DNA from: Ktedonobacter racemifer DSM 44963
GTDB taxonomy: Bacteria > Chloroflexota > Ktedonobacteria > Ktedonobacterales > Ktedonobacteraceae
Assembly (NCBI RefSeq): GCF_000178855.1
Contig: NZ_ADVG01000002.1
Coordinates: 186,001-250,000 of the forward strand
Reading direction: 5' to 3'
Length of the DNA: 64,000 nucleotides
The notes under the pieces are model-generated. The model did no database searches and was not told where the DNA came from. It saw only the letters and a program-made list of their open reading frames with translations. Position numbers and translations under genes: made by a program. Of the stretch, positions 16,987 through 25,166 are shown piece after piece. Position 1 is the stretch's first letter. Every line of letters starts with the position of its first letter.

Positions 16987-17122
16987 GTATGTTTTGCGGC
17001 GTGAGACCCCTGTCAGGCGTAGTAGGCAACGCCGCGTCTCCTTTCAGGTTCTCGCGATGGCGAAAAGTGGCAAGTGTGCAGCTTTCCCGTTACTAACGCT
17101 GGCCGAAGCCGTAATTAGCAAA

Positions 17123-17148
17123 TCAGACATTAGCATGCTAATGTCTGA
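17123..17148. repeat. 26-bp perfect palindrome between tRNA-Gln and glmU
   Basis: TCAGACATTAGCA is followed directly by its exact reverse complement. It sits 30 bp downstream of the tRNA 3' end. It lacks a T-tract; it could be a tRNA processing or termination site, or an operator for glmU. Confidence 0.7.
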
Positions 17149-17178
17149 GAGGAATGGTGTTATCCATTGTTGTAAAAG

Positions 17179-17252
17179 TGGCTCGGGTGCCAAGATTCGA
17201 ACTTGGGATCGCGGATCCAAAGACCGCTGCCTTACCACTTGGCCACACCCGA
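17179..17252 (-). tRNA. tRNA-Gln (anticodon TTG), CCA encoded
   Basis: The minus strand reads TCGGGTG (acceptor 5'), D-arm GCCAAGTGGTAAGGC, anticodon loop CTTTGGA with anticodon TTG, a T-arm with GTTCGAATC, then CACCCGA, discriminator G and an encoded CCA (17179-17181). The acceptor stem is 7/7 paired. The last anticodon-stem pair is T-T, a mismatch. Confidence 0.95.
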
Positions 17253-17364
17253 ACGCAGTTAGACTGCCTGGTGAGGAATCACCTCACACGCCTGTATAGT
17301 ACACGATCTCAAGCCATTTGTCAACATTTTTCTCGAGTTAGAGACACTGTATTTTCTCAAAAAA

Positions 17365-17556
17365 TTACTTTCCCTCATCTCTCCTGATTTTTCGCGCTTC
17401 TACAAACTTCTCAAAATCATCAACACGGACACGAAGAATATTCCCAAAGCGGTATGCACTCAATGATCCCTCACGAATATAAGTGCGTATAGTTTCTTCT
17501 TTTAAGCCCAGACGCTTCGCGATCTCTTCGACTGAAAGAAAATCTTTATCACTCAC
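17365..17556 (-). CDS. Excisionase-like helix-turn-helix protein
   Basis: A 63-residue MerR/excisionase-type DNA-binding domain: FLSVEEIAKRLGLKEETIRTYIREGSLSAYRFGNILRVRVDDFEKFVE has the helix-turn-helix followed by the wing of the HTH_17 (excisionase) family. It starts at GTG 17554-17556. Such small proteins occur in integrative elements, as toxin-antitoxin partners or as stand-alone regulators. Neighbours are tRNA-Gln and, on the other side, an HNH protein; no integrase is seen. The surrounding 17.3-17.8 kb is more AT-rich than the rest. Confidence 0.75.
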   Translation of the reverse strand: MSDKDFLSVEEIAKRLGLKEETIRTYIREGSLSAYRFGNILRVRVDDFEKFVEARKIRRDEGK

Positions 17557-17798
17557 AATAGGACCCCATTTTTCTGGTAATTATAAGCCAAAACGCAAAT
17601 CTACGTCAATGAGCCTTGACGGAAAGAATTAAAGCTATGTATACTAATCCAGACGTATAAAAACTTGCAAAAACTTGTGTAAAATACACTTTACATGCCT
17701 TAACTAATAGTGGCAAGTCAGAGAAAAGATATATGACAACGCAATTGGATTTGCACTTAGTCACCTGGAAATTTTAAAATCCTAGCCGGAGGAAGCTA
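17557..17798. other. AT-rich intergenic stretch between HTH and HNH genes
   Basis: 240 bp with several A/T runs and a repeated ACTTG word around 17667-17685 (ACTTGCAAAAACTTGTGTAAA). It must hold the promoter or promoters of the flanking divergent genes. No clear -35/-10 pair with normal spacing was found. Confidence 0.4.
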
Positions 17799-18278
17799 AT
17801 GCCCTTCAAAGATAAAAACCGATATCAGTCTGAGGAGTGGAAAGAATATCAGCGAAACTATCAACGTGATTGGCACCAACGCAACAAGGCGAAGCGGCTC
17901 GCCAAGGCATGCGAGAGAAAGGCAGCTATCGCAAAGTACATTCAGGATATCAAGAGTCAACTATGCTGTACAGATTGTGGTGAGCGGCATCCCGCGACAT
18001 TACATTTTCACCATCGAAATCCAGAGGACAAGATGTTTACCATTGGTGAAGCTATTCGTTACGGGATCAGTCTGGATAGAGTCAAGCAAGAAATTGAGAA
18101 GTGTATTGTCCTATGCGCCAACTGTCATGCTATTCGGCACTTTAACATGCGCAATAAAAAGCAAGGCAGCCCGGAGATCGTCGGGGAGATTGAGGAACTT
18201 AACGCTCTTCTAACAATCAGCCCAGAAGAGGAAGAGGCCTACAACATGCAATTCGATAATAATGGTGATGTCAAATAG
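17799..18278 (+). CDS. HNH-type zinc-binding protein, putative endonuclease
   Basis: 159 residues. A very basic N-terminal half (tyrosine, arginine and lysine rich, about residues 8-50) is followed by CCTDCGERHPATLHFHHRNP (about 53-72) and CIVLCANCHAIRH (about 104-116). This pattern, CxxC plus HFHH plus CxxCH, is that of zinc-ribbon HNH proteins. The HNH catalytic His-His/Asn arrangement is plausible (LHFHHRNPE). The basic tail suggests DNA binding. GGAGGAAG lies about 8 nt upstream of the ATG. Function is unknown; similar small HNH proteins occur in phages and genomic islands. The gene ends 24 bp before a 66-bp palindrome. Confidence 0.75.
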   Translation: MPFKDKNRYQSEEWKEYQRNYQRDWHQRNKAKRLAKACERKAAIAKYIQDIKSQLCCTDCGERHPATLHFHHRNPEDKMFTIGEAIRYGISLDRVKQEIEKCIVLCANCHAIRHFNMRNKKQGSPEIVGEIEELNALLTISPEEEEAYNMQFDNNGDVK

Positions 18279-18302
18279 AAATTGTTGAACTCCCAAGCAC
18301 CA

Positions 18303-18368
18303 GAAGTAGAAGTCAGCGTGTGTGATAAGAGTGCATGCACCCTTATCGCACACGCTGACTTCTACTTC
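18303..18368. repeat. 66-bp near-perfect palindrome
   Basis: 33-bp arms with two mismatches and no loop (centre GTGCA-TGCAC). It lies between the HNH gene and mccB, in the same orientation as both, with no T-tract. Probably terminates the HNH transcript. Confidence 0.8.
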
Positions 18369-18517
18369 ATTTTCCTTGACGCTGTTTCTATGCGGTGCTA
18401 TTCTGCATTTGGGGGCGTGTTCTCGAAATCGCGCTTCTCGCGCCTCTGTTTTGAAAGAAGGTAGCAATGAGGCTAGCTTCAGGTTCCCACATCACTGCTG
18501 AGAGGAACAACACTACT

Positions 18518-20125
18518 ATGGCCATTCTTGACTCACGTATAGATACGACCAGCTCCGAGTATCAGGAGAATACGCAGGCCTTCCAACAACTGCTTGAGCA
18601 GCTACAACAATCAGTTCAGACCGTACAGCAGGGCGGCGGCGAGGACGCGGTGGCCAAGCACCGCAAGCGCAATAAACTCCTCCCTCGCGAGCGCATTGAA
18701 CTCCTCTGTGATCCCGATACCCCTTTTCTTGAGTTTAGTTCCCTGGCGGCCTGGGACATGTATGAGAACGAGGCCCCATCTGCGGGTATCGTCACAGGCA
18801 TTGGCGTGGTTGAAGGACAGGAATGCGTCATCGTCGCCAATGACGCCACGGTCAAGGGGGGCACCTATTTTCCCATGACGGTGAAGAAACACCTGCGCGC
18901 CCAGGAGATCGCCGAACAGAATCACCTGCCCTGTATCTACCTGGTCGACTCGGGTGGGGCCTATCTCCCCTTGCAGGCCGAGGTCTTTCCCGACCGCGAC
19001 CACTTCGGGCGCATCTTCTATAACCAGGCACGCATGTCGAGCCAGCGCATCCCACAGATCGCGGTGGTCATGGGTTCCTGTACCGCTGGCGGAGCCTACG
19101 TCCCGGCTATGAGCGATGAGACCATCATTGTGCGTGGCAATGGGACGATCTTTCTAGGAGGCCCTCCCCTGGTCAAAGCGGCGACCGGCGAAGAGGTCAG
19201 CGCGGAAGACCTGGGCGGTGCGGATGTCCATTGTCGCACCTCGGGTGTGACCGATCACTACGCCATGAACGATGAGCACGCCCTGGCCATCTGTCGCAGC
19301 ATCGTCTCGCACCTCAATCAGCGCAAGTATCTCCCCTGGGAGGTTCGCCCGCCACGCCCCCCACGCTATGACGCCAATGAGCTCCTGGGGCTGGTACCAC
19401 GTGATCCACGCAAGAGCTATGATGTACGCGAGGTCATTGCCCGCCTGGTCGATGATAGCGATTTTCACGAGTTTAAAGAGCTCTACGGTACGACGCTGGT
19501 GTGTGGCTTCGCGCGCCTGATGGGCTATCCGGTGGGCATCATCGCCAATAACGGCATCCTCTTCTCCGAGAGTGCGCTTAAGGCCACGCACTTTATTGAG
19601 CTATGCGCGCAGCGCCAGACGCCGCTAATCTTCCTGCAAAACATTACTGGCTTTATGGTTGGACGTCAGTATGAGAATGGCGGCATCGCTAAAGATGGCG
19701 CCAAGATGGTTATGGCGGTCGCCAACGCACCCGTCCCACGCTTTACGGTGATTATTGGTGGCTCGTTTGGTGCCGGCAACTATGGGATGAGTGGGCGTGC
19801 CTATTCCCCTCGCCAGCTCTGGATGTGGCCTAATGCACGCATTTCGGTTATGGGTGGTTTGCAGGCAGCAACTGTGCTGGCAACGGTACGCAAAGAGGGT
19901 CTCGCGGCACGCGGCAAGAGTATGACGCCCGAGGAAGAGGCGGCCTTTATGCAGCCCATTCTCGATAAATACGAGGAAGAGGGCAATCCCTACTACAGTA
20001 CGGCGCGCCTCTGGGATGATGGCATCATCGACCCCCGCGATACGCGCAAGGTGCTGGCGCTTGGAATCGCAGCCTCGCTCAATGCGCCACTACCCGAGAC
20101 ACCCTTCGGCGTCTTCCGCATGTAG
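18518..20125 (+). CDS. mccB: Methylcrotonoyl-CoA carboxylase, carboxyltransferase subunit
   Basis: Transfers carboxyl from biotin to 3-methylcrotonyl-CoA in leucine breakdown. With ATG 18518 (AGAGGAAC about 10 nt upstream) it has 535 residues, the normal length; the frame also opens at ATG 18467. Features are HRKRNKLLPRERIELLCDPDTPFLE, CIYLVDSGGAYLPLQAEVFPDRDHFGRIFYNQARMSSQ (MCC-specific), GSCTAGGAYVPAMSDE, TSGVTDHYAMNDEHAL and the C-terminal FGAGNYGMSGRAYSPR block. The closest alternatives are geranyl- or propionyl-CoA carboxylase beta; the GVTDHYA and YLPLQAEVFPD segments favour MCC. mccA lies 2 kb downstream on the same strand. Confidence 0.93.
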   Translation: MAILDSRIDTTSSEYQENTQAFQQLLEQLQQSVQTVQQGGGEDAVAKHRKRNKLLPRERIELLCDPDTPFLEFSSLAAWDMYENEAPSAGIVTGIGVVEGQECVIVANDATVKGGTYFPMTVKKHLRAQEIAEQNHLPCIYLVDSGGAYLPLQAEVFPDRDHFGRIFYNQARMSSQRIPQIAVVMGSCTAGGAYVPAMSDETIIVRGNGTIFLGGPPLVKAATGEEVSAEDLGGADVHCRTSGVTDHYAMNDEHALAICRSIVSHLNQRKYLPWEVRPPRPPRYDANELLGLVPRDPRKSYDVREVIARLVDDSDFHEFKELYGTTLVCGFARLMGYPVGIIANNGILFSESALKATHFIELCAQRQTPLIFLQNITGFMVGRQYENGGIAKDGAKMVMAVANAPVPRFTVIIGGSFGAGNYGMSGRAYSPRQLWMWPNARISVMGGLQAATVLATVRKEGLAARGKSMTPEEEAAFMQPILDKYEEEGNPYYSTARLWDDGIIDPRDTRKVLALGIAASLNAPLPETPFGVFRM

Positions 20126-20307
20126 CCAGGTGTCAACGTGTAGAGAGCTAGCGCCCCTGATCTGGCGGGTAGTGCCTGTCCCTGAGAGATGACATATAGA
20201 ACAAAAGGAAGGCTCCCTCGACGACCTGGCGTTCTTATGCGTATCATTTTAGTAGCGCTTTCGCGCCTCTCAAGGCAGGCCAACACCCAAACAGGAAAGG
20301 ATTATCC

Positions 20308-21291
20308 ATGATCCGAGGCACATATTGCGATAAAAAACAGCAGACCTTCCATTCCATTACTGACCTCAATGAGCTGAGTCAATGCAAAGACAACGATGAC
20401 ATCTTCCTCTGGGTTGACTTGCAGGACCCCACAAAGGAGGAATTGGCTAAACTGGGCGTGGAGTTCCAACTCCACCCGCTCGCGCTTGAGGATGCCACCC
20501 ATGAGCACCAGCGGCCAAAAATTGAGGAATACGATAACTTCTACTTCGTCGTCTTTTACGCGGCCCATCTTGAGGCAGAGACAGGCGAGCTTGACTTGCG
20601 CGAGATTGATATCTTTCTGAGCAAACATTACCTGCTTACGGTACACGAAAAACCTATTGAAGATCTCAAAGAGATTCAATTGCGCTGGACACGCAACGCG
20701 CAACAATTACACTGGGGAACGGGTATTCTCCTCTACTCTTTTCTCGATACCCTGGTTGATGGCTATTTCCCGGTTGTCGATGCCCTTGTTGATCAGACAG
20801 AGGATATTGAGAACCAGTTTTATATCCGGCGGGGCCAGTTACGCGAACGCGATACCGCCCTCAAGCTCTTGACGCTGCGCAAGAGATTTCTGGCGCTACG
20901 CCGCGTGGTCACGCCACAGAGAGATATCCTGAATGTTTTGACGGATCACGATAGCCCGATTTTTGATGAGCGCATCAACGTCTATTTTCGCGACATCTAC
21001 GATCATATCGCGCGCCTGGCCGATACGGTTGATCTGTATCGTGATCAGTTAAGCAGCACGATGGATGCCAATCTGACCCTCGCCTCAAATGAGCTCAATA
21101 AAGTCATGCGCACTATGACGGCAGCCTCGATCATTTTGATGGTAGATGCCCTGGTCCCTGGCATTTACGGCATGAACTTTGAGAACATGCCTGAGTTAAA
21201 ATGGGAGTATGGCTACTTTGCCGTCCTTTTTCTTATGCTTGGACTCACTATTGGACTGGTCGTTGTCTTCCGCCGACTCAGGTGGTTCTAA
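20308..21291 (+). CDS. corA: CorA family Mg2+/Co2+ transporter
   Basis: Pentameric membrane channel for Mg2+ uptake. 327 residues. The cytoplasmic alpha/beta domain starts MIRGTYCDKKQQTFHSI; a long helical stalk follows (about 150-265), then two transmembrane helices. TM1 ends in the family signature YGMNFENMPEL (about residue 289), and the last helix is YFAVLFLMLGLTIGLVVVF with a short basic tail. It is preceded by AGGAAAGG. It sits between mccB and the enoyl-CoA hydratase with a 13-bp gap to the latter, an odd insertion into a catabolic operon. The 180-bp leader shows no convincing M-box. Confidence 0.95.
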   Translation: MIRGTYCDKKQQTFHSITDLNELSQCKDNDDIFLWVDLQDPTKEELAKLGVEFQLHPLALEDATHEHQRPKIEEYDNFYFVVFYAAHLEAETGELDLREIDIFLSKHYLLTVHEKPIEDLKEIQLRWTRNAQQLHWGTGILLYSFLDTLVDGYFPVVDALVDQTEDIENQFYIRRGQLRERDTALKLLTLRKRFLALRRVVTPQRDILNVLTDHDSPIFDERINVYFRDIYDHIARLADTVDLYRDQLSSTMDANLTLASNELNKVMRTMTAASIILMVDALVPGIYGMNFENMPELKWEYGYFAVLFLMLGLTIGLVVVFRRLRWF

Positions 21292-21304
21292 CGCAGGAGA
21301 GACT

Positions 21305-22105
21305 ATGCTAGACTATCAACATCTGACGATTACCTATACTCATCAGGATCGCGTAGCTCGGGTGACGCTCAATCGGCCAGAGGTTCGTAATGCCTTCAAT
21401 ACACAGACGATGCAAGAGCTGGTGCAGGCCTTCCAGACCCTGGGGATGGATGATCGCCTGCATGCTATCGTGCTTACAGGCTCGGGCAGCGTCTTCTGCG
21501 CTGGCGCGGATGTCAGTATGATGCAGCAGAGCATTCATTATACCGAGGAGCAAAATCTGGAGGAGGCACTCTTTCTCTCAGACCTCTTACATACTATCAA
21601 TACATGTACCTGCACCGTCATCGGACGCGTCAATGGCGCCGCGATGGGAGGTGGAGTGGGCCTCATCGCGGTCTGCGATATTGTTATCGCCACGCAGACC
21701 GCCCGCTTTGGCCTAAGCGAGGTCAAGCTGGGCATCGCGCCCGCAGCCATCTCGCCCTATGTCATGCGCAAAATCGGCGAGAGCCAGGCCCGCGCCCTCT
21801 TCATGACTGGTGAGCGCTTTGATGCCGAGCGTGCGCAACGTATCGGCCTGGTACATGCCATAGCGCCCGCCGAGGAGTTAGACGAGGCGCTGGAGAAAAC
21901 CCTCGCTGAGCTCTTAACCAGCGCCCCTCAGGCGGCGCGCGTCTGCAAAATGCTGGCGCTGAGCGTAGGTACAATGCCACATGATGAGGCGCGCCGCTTG
22001 ACGGCGGCAACTATCGCGAAGCTACGCGTCAGCCCCGAGGGCCAGGAGGGCTTGCGCTCCTTCCTGGAGAAACGTCGACCCAACTGGATTACTTCCATCA
22101 ACTAA
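21305..22105 (+). CDS. Enoyl-CoA hydratase, probable methylglutaconyl-CoA hydratase
   Basis: Crotonase-fold enzyme of 266 residues. ATG 21305 is chosen for the AGGAGAG just upstream and because the 32-residue upstream extension overlaps corA. Motifs are RVTLNRPEVRNAFN (residues about 18-31), FCAGADVSMMQQS (oxyanion hole) and GAAMGGGVGLIAVCDIVIATQTARFGLSEVKLGIAPAAISPYV with the catalytic glutamate region. Placement between mccB and mccA points to hydration of 3-methylglutaconyl-CoA to HMG-CoA, the substrate of MvaB. This assignment comes from context; sequence alone gives only crotonase superfamily. Confidence 0.9.
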   Translation: MLDYQHLTITYTHQDRVARVTLNRPEVRNAFNTQTMQELVQAFQTLGMDDRLHAIVLTGSGSVFCAGADVSMMQQSIHYTEEQNLEEALFLSDLLHTINTCTCTVIGRVNGAAMGGGVGLIAVCDIVIATQTARFGLSEVKLGIAPAAISPYVMRKIGESQARALFMTGERFDAERAQRIGLVHAIAPAEELDEALEKTLAELLTSAPQAARVCKMLALSVGTMPHDEARRLTAATIAKLRVSPEGQEGLRSFLEKRRPNWITSIN

Positions 22106-22146
22106 AACCTTGTCATACATGCACTACAATGACGTGGGAAAAGCAT

Positions 22147-24171
22147 ATGTTTAAGAAGATTCTCATCGCCAACCGTGGCGAGATCGCCGTTCGCATCCAG
22201 GCTACCTGTCGCGTGATGGGTATCCGGACCGTTGCTATCTACTCTGATGTCGACCGCCAGGCTCGCCATGTCCGTGAGGCTGATGAGGCCTATCGTCTGG
22301 GTCCCGCCCCCGCAAGCGAGAGCTATCTGCGCGGAGATATCATCCTGGAGATCGCGCGCCAATGTGGCGCCGAGGCCATCCATCCCGGGTACGGCTTCCT
22401 TTCAGAGAATGCCGATTTCGCCGAAGCATGCGAGCAAGCTGGGATTGTCTTTATTGGTCCGCCAGCCTCCGCTATGCGCCTGATGGGTTCAAAAATCGCA
22501 GCCAAACAGATCGCTGAGCGGGTTGGAGCGCCTATAGTTCCAGGCTATAACGGGGAGCGCCAGGATGCAGATACCCTCCTGGCGGAGGCCGAGCATATCG
22601 GCTTTCCGCTGCTCATCAAGGCATCGGCGGGCGGTGGTGGCAAAGGCATGCGCGTGGTAAACTCCCTCCAGGAGCTGCCAGAACAACTGGCGGGTGCCCA
22701 ACGTGAGGCTGGGGCAGCCTTCGGCGATGACACCGTCTTCCTGGAACGCCTGATACTGCGCCCACGCCACGTTGAGATCCAGGTCATGGGCGATAAATAC
22801 GGCACCCTGGTCTACCTGGGTGAGCGTGAATGCTCTATTCAGCGCCGCCACCAGAAGATTGTCGAGGAGAGCCCGTCAGTAGCACTTACCCCCAGGCTAC
22901 GTGCCGAGATGGGGGAGGCCGCCGTGCGCATCGCCTCGGCCGCGGGCTATGTCAACGCGGGCACGCTGGAATTTATGCTCGACGACGATGGCAACTTCTA
23001 CTTCCTGGAGATGAATACGCGCCTGCAAGTTGAGCACCCGGTTACTGAACTGGTAACGGGGCTGGACCTGGTGCGCCACCAGCTCTTGATTGCCTCTGGC
23101 GAGCCACTCGCCTTTACGCAAGAGCAGATTACCACTCGTGGACATGCCATCGAGGTCCGCCTCTACGCGGAAGACCCACAGCAACAATTCCTGCCTTCAA
23201 CCGGCACCGTGGAGCTCTTTGCGTCCCCACAGGGACCAGGTATCCGTGTTGATAGCGGAGTGGAGTCTGGCGATGACGTTACCCAGTACTACGACCCCAT
23301 GCTGGCCAAGCTCATCGTCTATGGAGAACATCGCCTCGCCGCCCTGGAGCGCCTGAGCAGCGCCCTTGAGCAGACAGCCCTCCTGGGTGTTACCACCAAT
23401 CTATCGCTGTTGCAAAAGATCAGCACCAATACCGCCTTTCGCGAGGGGCAGACGCATACCAGCTTCCTCGATGAGCAAGATATGCTTACCTCCACGGCCC
23501 CGGAGCCACTCCCAACTGAGGTCCTGATCGTCGCCGCGCTTGCCGATCTTACACCCGCGCTCTCCTCAACATCTGCCTTTACAGGTGCGTCTCCCTGGCA
23601 GAGCCTGGGTCCCTGGCGTATGCCAGGTGGCGCGTACACACGGACCTATCTCTACGCAGAGCAGCGTCATACCATCACACTGACCCCGCTTTGGGATACA
23701 ATAGAGGGCAGGCATACTTTCCCCCAGTCGCAGAACTGGCGGGTAAGTATCGATGACGGCCCACAGGAACACATCAGTTGCCTGGCACTCTCGGCCCATA
23801 GCTATCTACTCACGCGCGCGGGCCAACAAAGTAAACTCTCATCCCTGCGCAAAGGGGAGGAGACGCTGATCGCGTATCGCGGAGAGAGCTATAGGCTTGA
23901 AGGACGGCGCGCCCCTGATGTTGCGACCACGGCCCGTGAGGGTGGACAGGGAAACGCGCAAAAGACGTTGAAAGCTCCCATGGCGGGAACCTTGGTCAAA
24001 ATCCAGGTGCATTCAGGCGAGCAAGTAGAGGCGCACCAGGTACTGGCTGTCTTGAGTGCGATGAAAATGGAACACTCGATTATCGCCCCCTACGCCGGTC
24101 GCGTACAGCGCGTCAATTACCAGGAGGGTGCGGTGGTGCCAGGAGGAGCTGTCATTATTGAAATTGAGTAA
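22147..24171 (+). CDS. mccA: Biotin-carboxylase/BCCP subunit of methylcrotonoyl-CoA (acyl-CoA) carboxylase
   Basis: Carboxylates biotin with ATP and bicarbonate for MccB. 674 residues from ATG 22147 (MFKKILIANRGEIAVR); an ATG six codons upstream is possible. Domains: biotin carboxylase N-terminal 1-115, ATP-grasp about 115-335 (KASAGGGGKGMR, LGERECSIQRRHQKI, EMNTRLQVEHPVTEL), biotin carboxylase C-terminal to 445, an MCC-type linker, then a biotinyl domain (APMAGTLVKIQVHSGEQV, AMKMEH with biotin lysine 640). The fused BCCP fits the MCC/PCC alpha type. Same strand as mccB; the dehydrogenase gene starts 22 bp after its stop. Confidence 0.94.
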   Translation: MFKKILIANRGEIAVRIQATCRVMGIRTVAIYSDVDRQARHVREADEAYRLGPAPASESYLRGDIILEIARQCGAEAIHPGYGFLSENADFAEACEQAGIVFIGPPASAMRLMGSKIAAKQIAERVGAPIVPGYNGERQDADTLLAEAEHIGFPLLIKASAGGGGKGMRVVNSLQELPEQLAGAQREAGAAFGDDTVFLERLILRPRHVEIQVMGDKYGTLVYLGERECSIQRRHQKIVEESPSVALTPRLRAEMGEAAVRIASAAGYVNAGTLEFMLDDDGNFYFLEMNTRLQVEHPVTELVTGLDLVRHQLLIASGEPLAFTQEQITTRGHAIEVRLYAEDPQQQFLPSTGTVELFASPQGPGIRVDSGVESGDDVTQYYDPMLAKLIVYGEHRLAALERLSSALEQTALLGVTTNLSLLQKISTNTAFREGQTHTSFLDEQDMLTSTAPEPLPTEVLIVAALADLTPALSSTSAFTGASPWQSLGPWRMPGGAYTRTYLYAEQRHTITLTPLWDTIEGRHTFPQSQNWRVSIDDGPQEHISCLALSAHSYLLTRAGQQSKLSSLRKGEETLIAYRGESYRLEGRRAPDVATTAREGGQGNAQKTLKAPMAGTLVKIQVHSGEQVEAHQVLAVLSAMKMEHSIIAPYAGRVQRVNYQEGAVVPGGAVIIEIE

Positions 24172-24193
24172 AGTGCAGGAAGGAATAGACACT

Positions 24194-25099
24194 ATGCAAG
24201 TCGGCTTTATTGGTATCGGTGTCATGGGGCGCGGCATGGTCCTCAATCTTCTCAAAAACGGGCACGAGGTCACCATCTTCGCGCGCCATCCCAAGAGAGC
24301 AGGCGTTCAGGAGGTCTTGCAGGCGGGGGCCAAACAGGCTCCCTCACCGCGTGCCCTGGCTATGGCCTCAGAGATAGTAATTACGATGGTCACTAACTCC
24401 CCCGATGTCGAGGAGGTGGTCGCCGGCCCCCAGGGAGTGCTCGAGGGGGCGCGCAAAGGGCTGATAGTGGTCGATATGAGCACCATCTCGCCCAGCATGA
24501 CACGCAAACTGCACGCCCAGGCTGGCGAGCGAGGAGTTCACTTCCTCGACGCGCCGGTTAGCGGCGGCTCCCAGGGCGCGATCAATGGCACGCTCTCGAT
24601 CATGGTTGGCGGCGAAGAGGAGATCTTTGAGAAAGCGCGCCCGGTCCTTGAGGCCATGGGCAAGAAGGAGAATATTTTCTACGTCGGCCCCAGTGGCGCG
24701 GGCGAGATCGTGAAGATCGTCAACAATATCCTCTGTGGCACCATTGCCGCCTCCATCGCCGAGGCCTTTGTCCTGGGTGTCAAAGCTGGCGCGGATGTCG
24801 ACGCGATGGCAAAGGTCGTTGGCGTCAGCACTGGCGCGAGCTGGCAGCTCGCAAACCAGTTCCCCCTGCGCGCCTTCAACGGCAGCTTCCAGCCCGGCTT
24901 TATGACCGACCTGCTGCATAAAGACCTGGGCCTAGCGCTCGACCTGGCCTCTGAGAATCAAACGCCCATGGCCATGACGGCGATGGCGCGCCAGCTCTTC
25001 GAAATGACCCGCGCCTCGGGACATGGGCGCGATGACTATACCGCGCTCATGCAGGTCCTGGAAGAGATGGCCGGCGTCGAGGTTCGTAGTAAACATTAA
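24194..25099 (+). CDS. 3-hydroxyisobutyrate dehydrogenase family oxidoreductase
   Basis: NAD(P)-dependent beta-hydroxyacid dehydrogenase of 301 residues. GFIGIGVMGRGMVLNLLKNGHEVTIFARHP is the Rossmann start, followed by DAPVSGGSQGAINGTLSIMVGG (substrate loop), GAGEIVKIVNNIL with the catalytic lysine, and KDLGLALDLA near the end. The family also includes tartronate semialdehyde reductases. The position 22 bp after mccA suggests the valine step (3-hydroxyisobutyrate to methylmalonate semialdehyde), or a related branched-chain role. GCAGGAAGG precedes the ATG; the longer frame opening at 24128 overlaps mccA and is rejected. The stop lies inside the 72-bp palindrome. Confidence 0.9.
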   Translation: MQVGFIGIGVMGRGMVLNLLKNGHEVTIFARHPKRAGVQEVLQAGAKQAPSPRALAMASEIVITMVTNSPDVEEVVAGPQGVLEGARKGLIVVDMSTISPSMTRKLHAQAGERGVHFLDAPVSGGSQGAINGTLSIMVGGEEEIFEKARPVLEAMGKKENIFYVGPSGAGEIVKIVNNILCGTIAASIAEAFVLGVKAGADVDAMAKVVGVSTGASWQLANQFPLRAFNGSFQPGFMTDLLHKDLGLALDLASENQTPMAMTAMARQLFEMTRASGHGRDDYTALMQVLEEMAGVEVRSKH

Positions 25100-25166
25100 T
25101 GCACAGCACAAAAAAGCAGGGCAGCCCTGATCAGGGCTGCCCTGCTTTTTTGTGCTGTGCATTAAT
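25095..25166. repeat. Perfect 72-bp palindrome that contains the stop codons of both convergent genes
   Basis: 36-bp arms, no loop, no mismatch. The dehydrogenase TAA (25097-25099) lies in the left arm and the M50 protease stop (25162-25164) at the mirror position in the right arm. A6/T6 runs within the stem give U-rich sequence on each strand, so it can act as a bidirectional terminator. Confidence 0.9.

Noticed and set aside
18467..18517. Longer start of mccB
   Set aside because: The extra 17 residues are outside the family N-terminus; the inner ATG has a good ribosome-binding site and gives normal length. It remains possible.
20126..20307. M-box Mg2+ riboswitch before corA
   Set aside because: Only a GAAGGCTCC fragment is similar; the rest of the aptamer core is missing.
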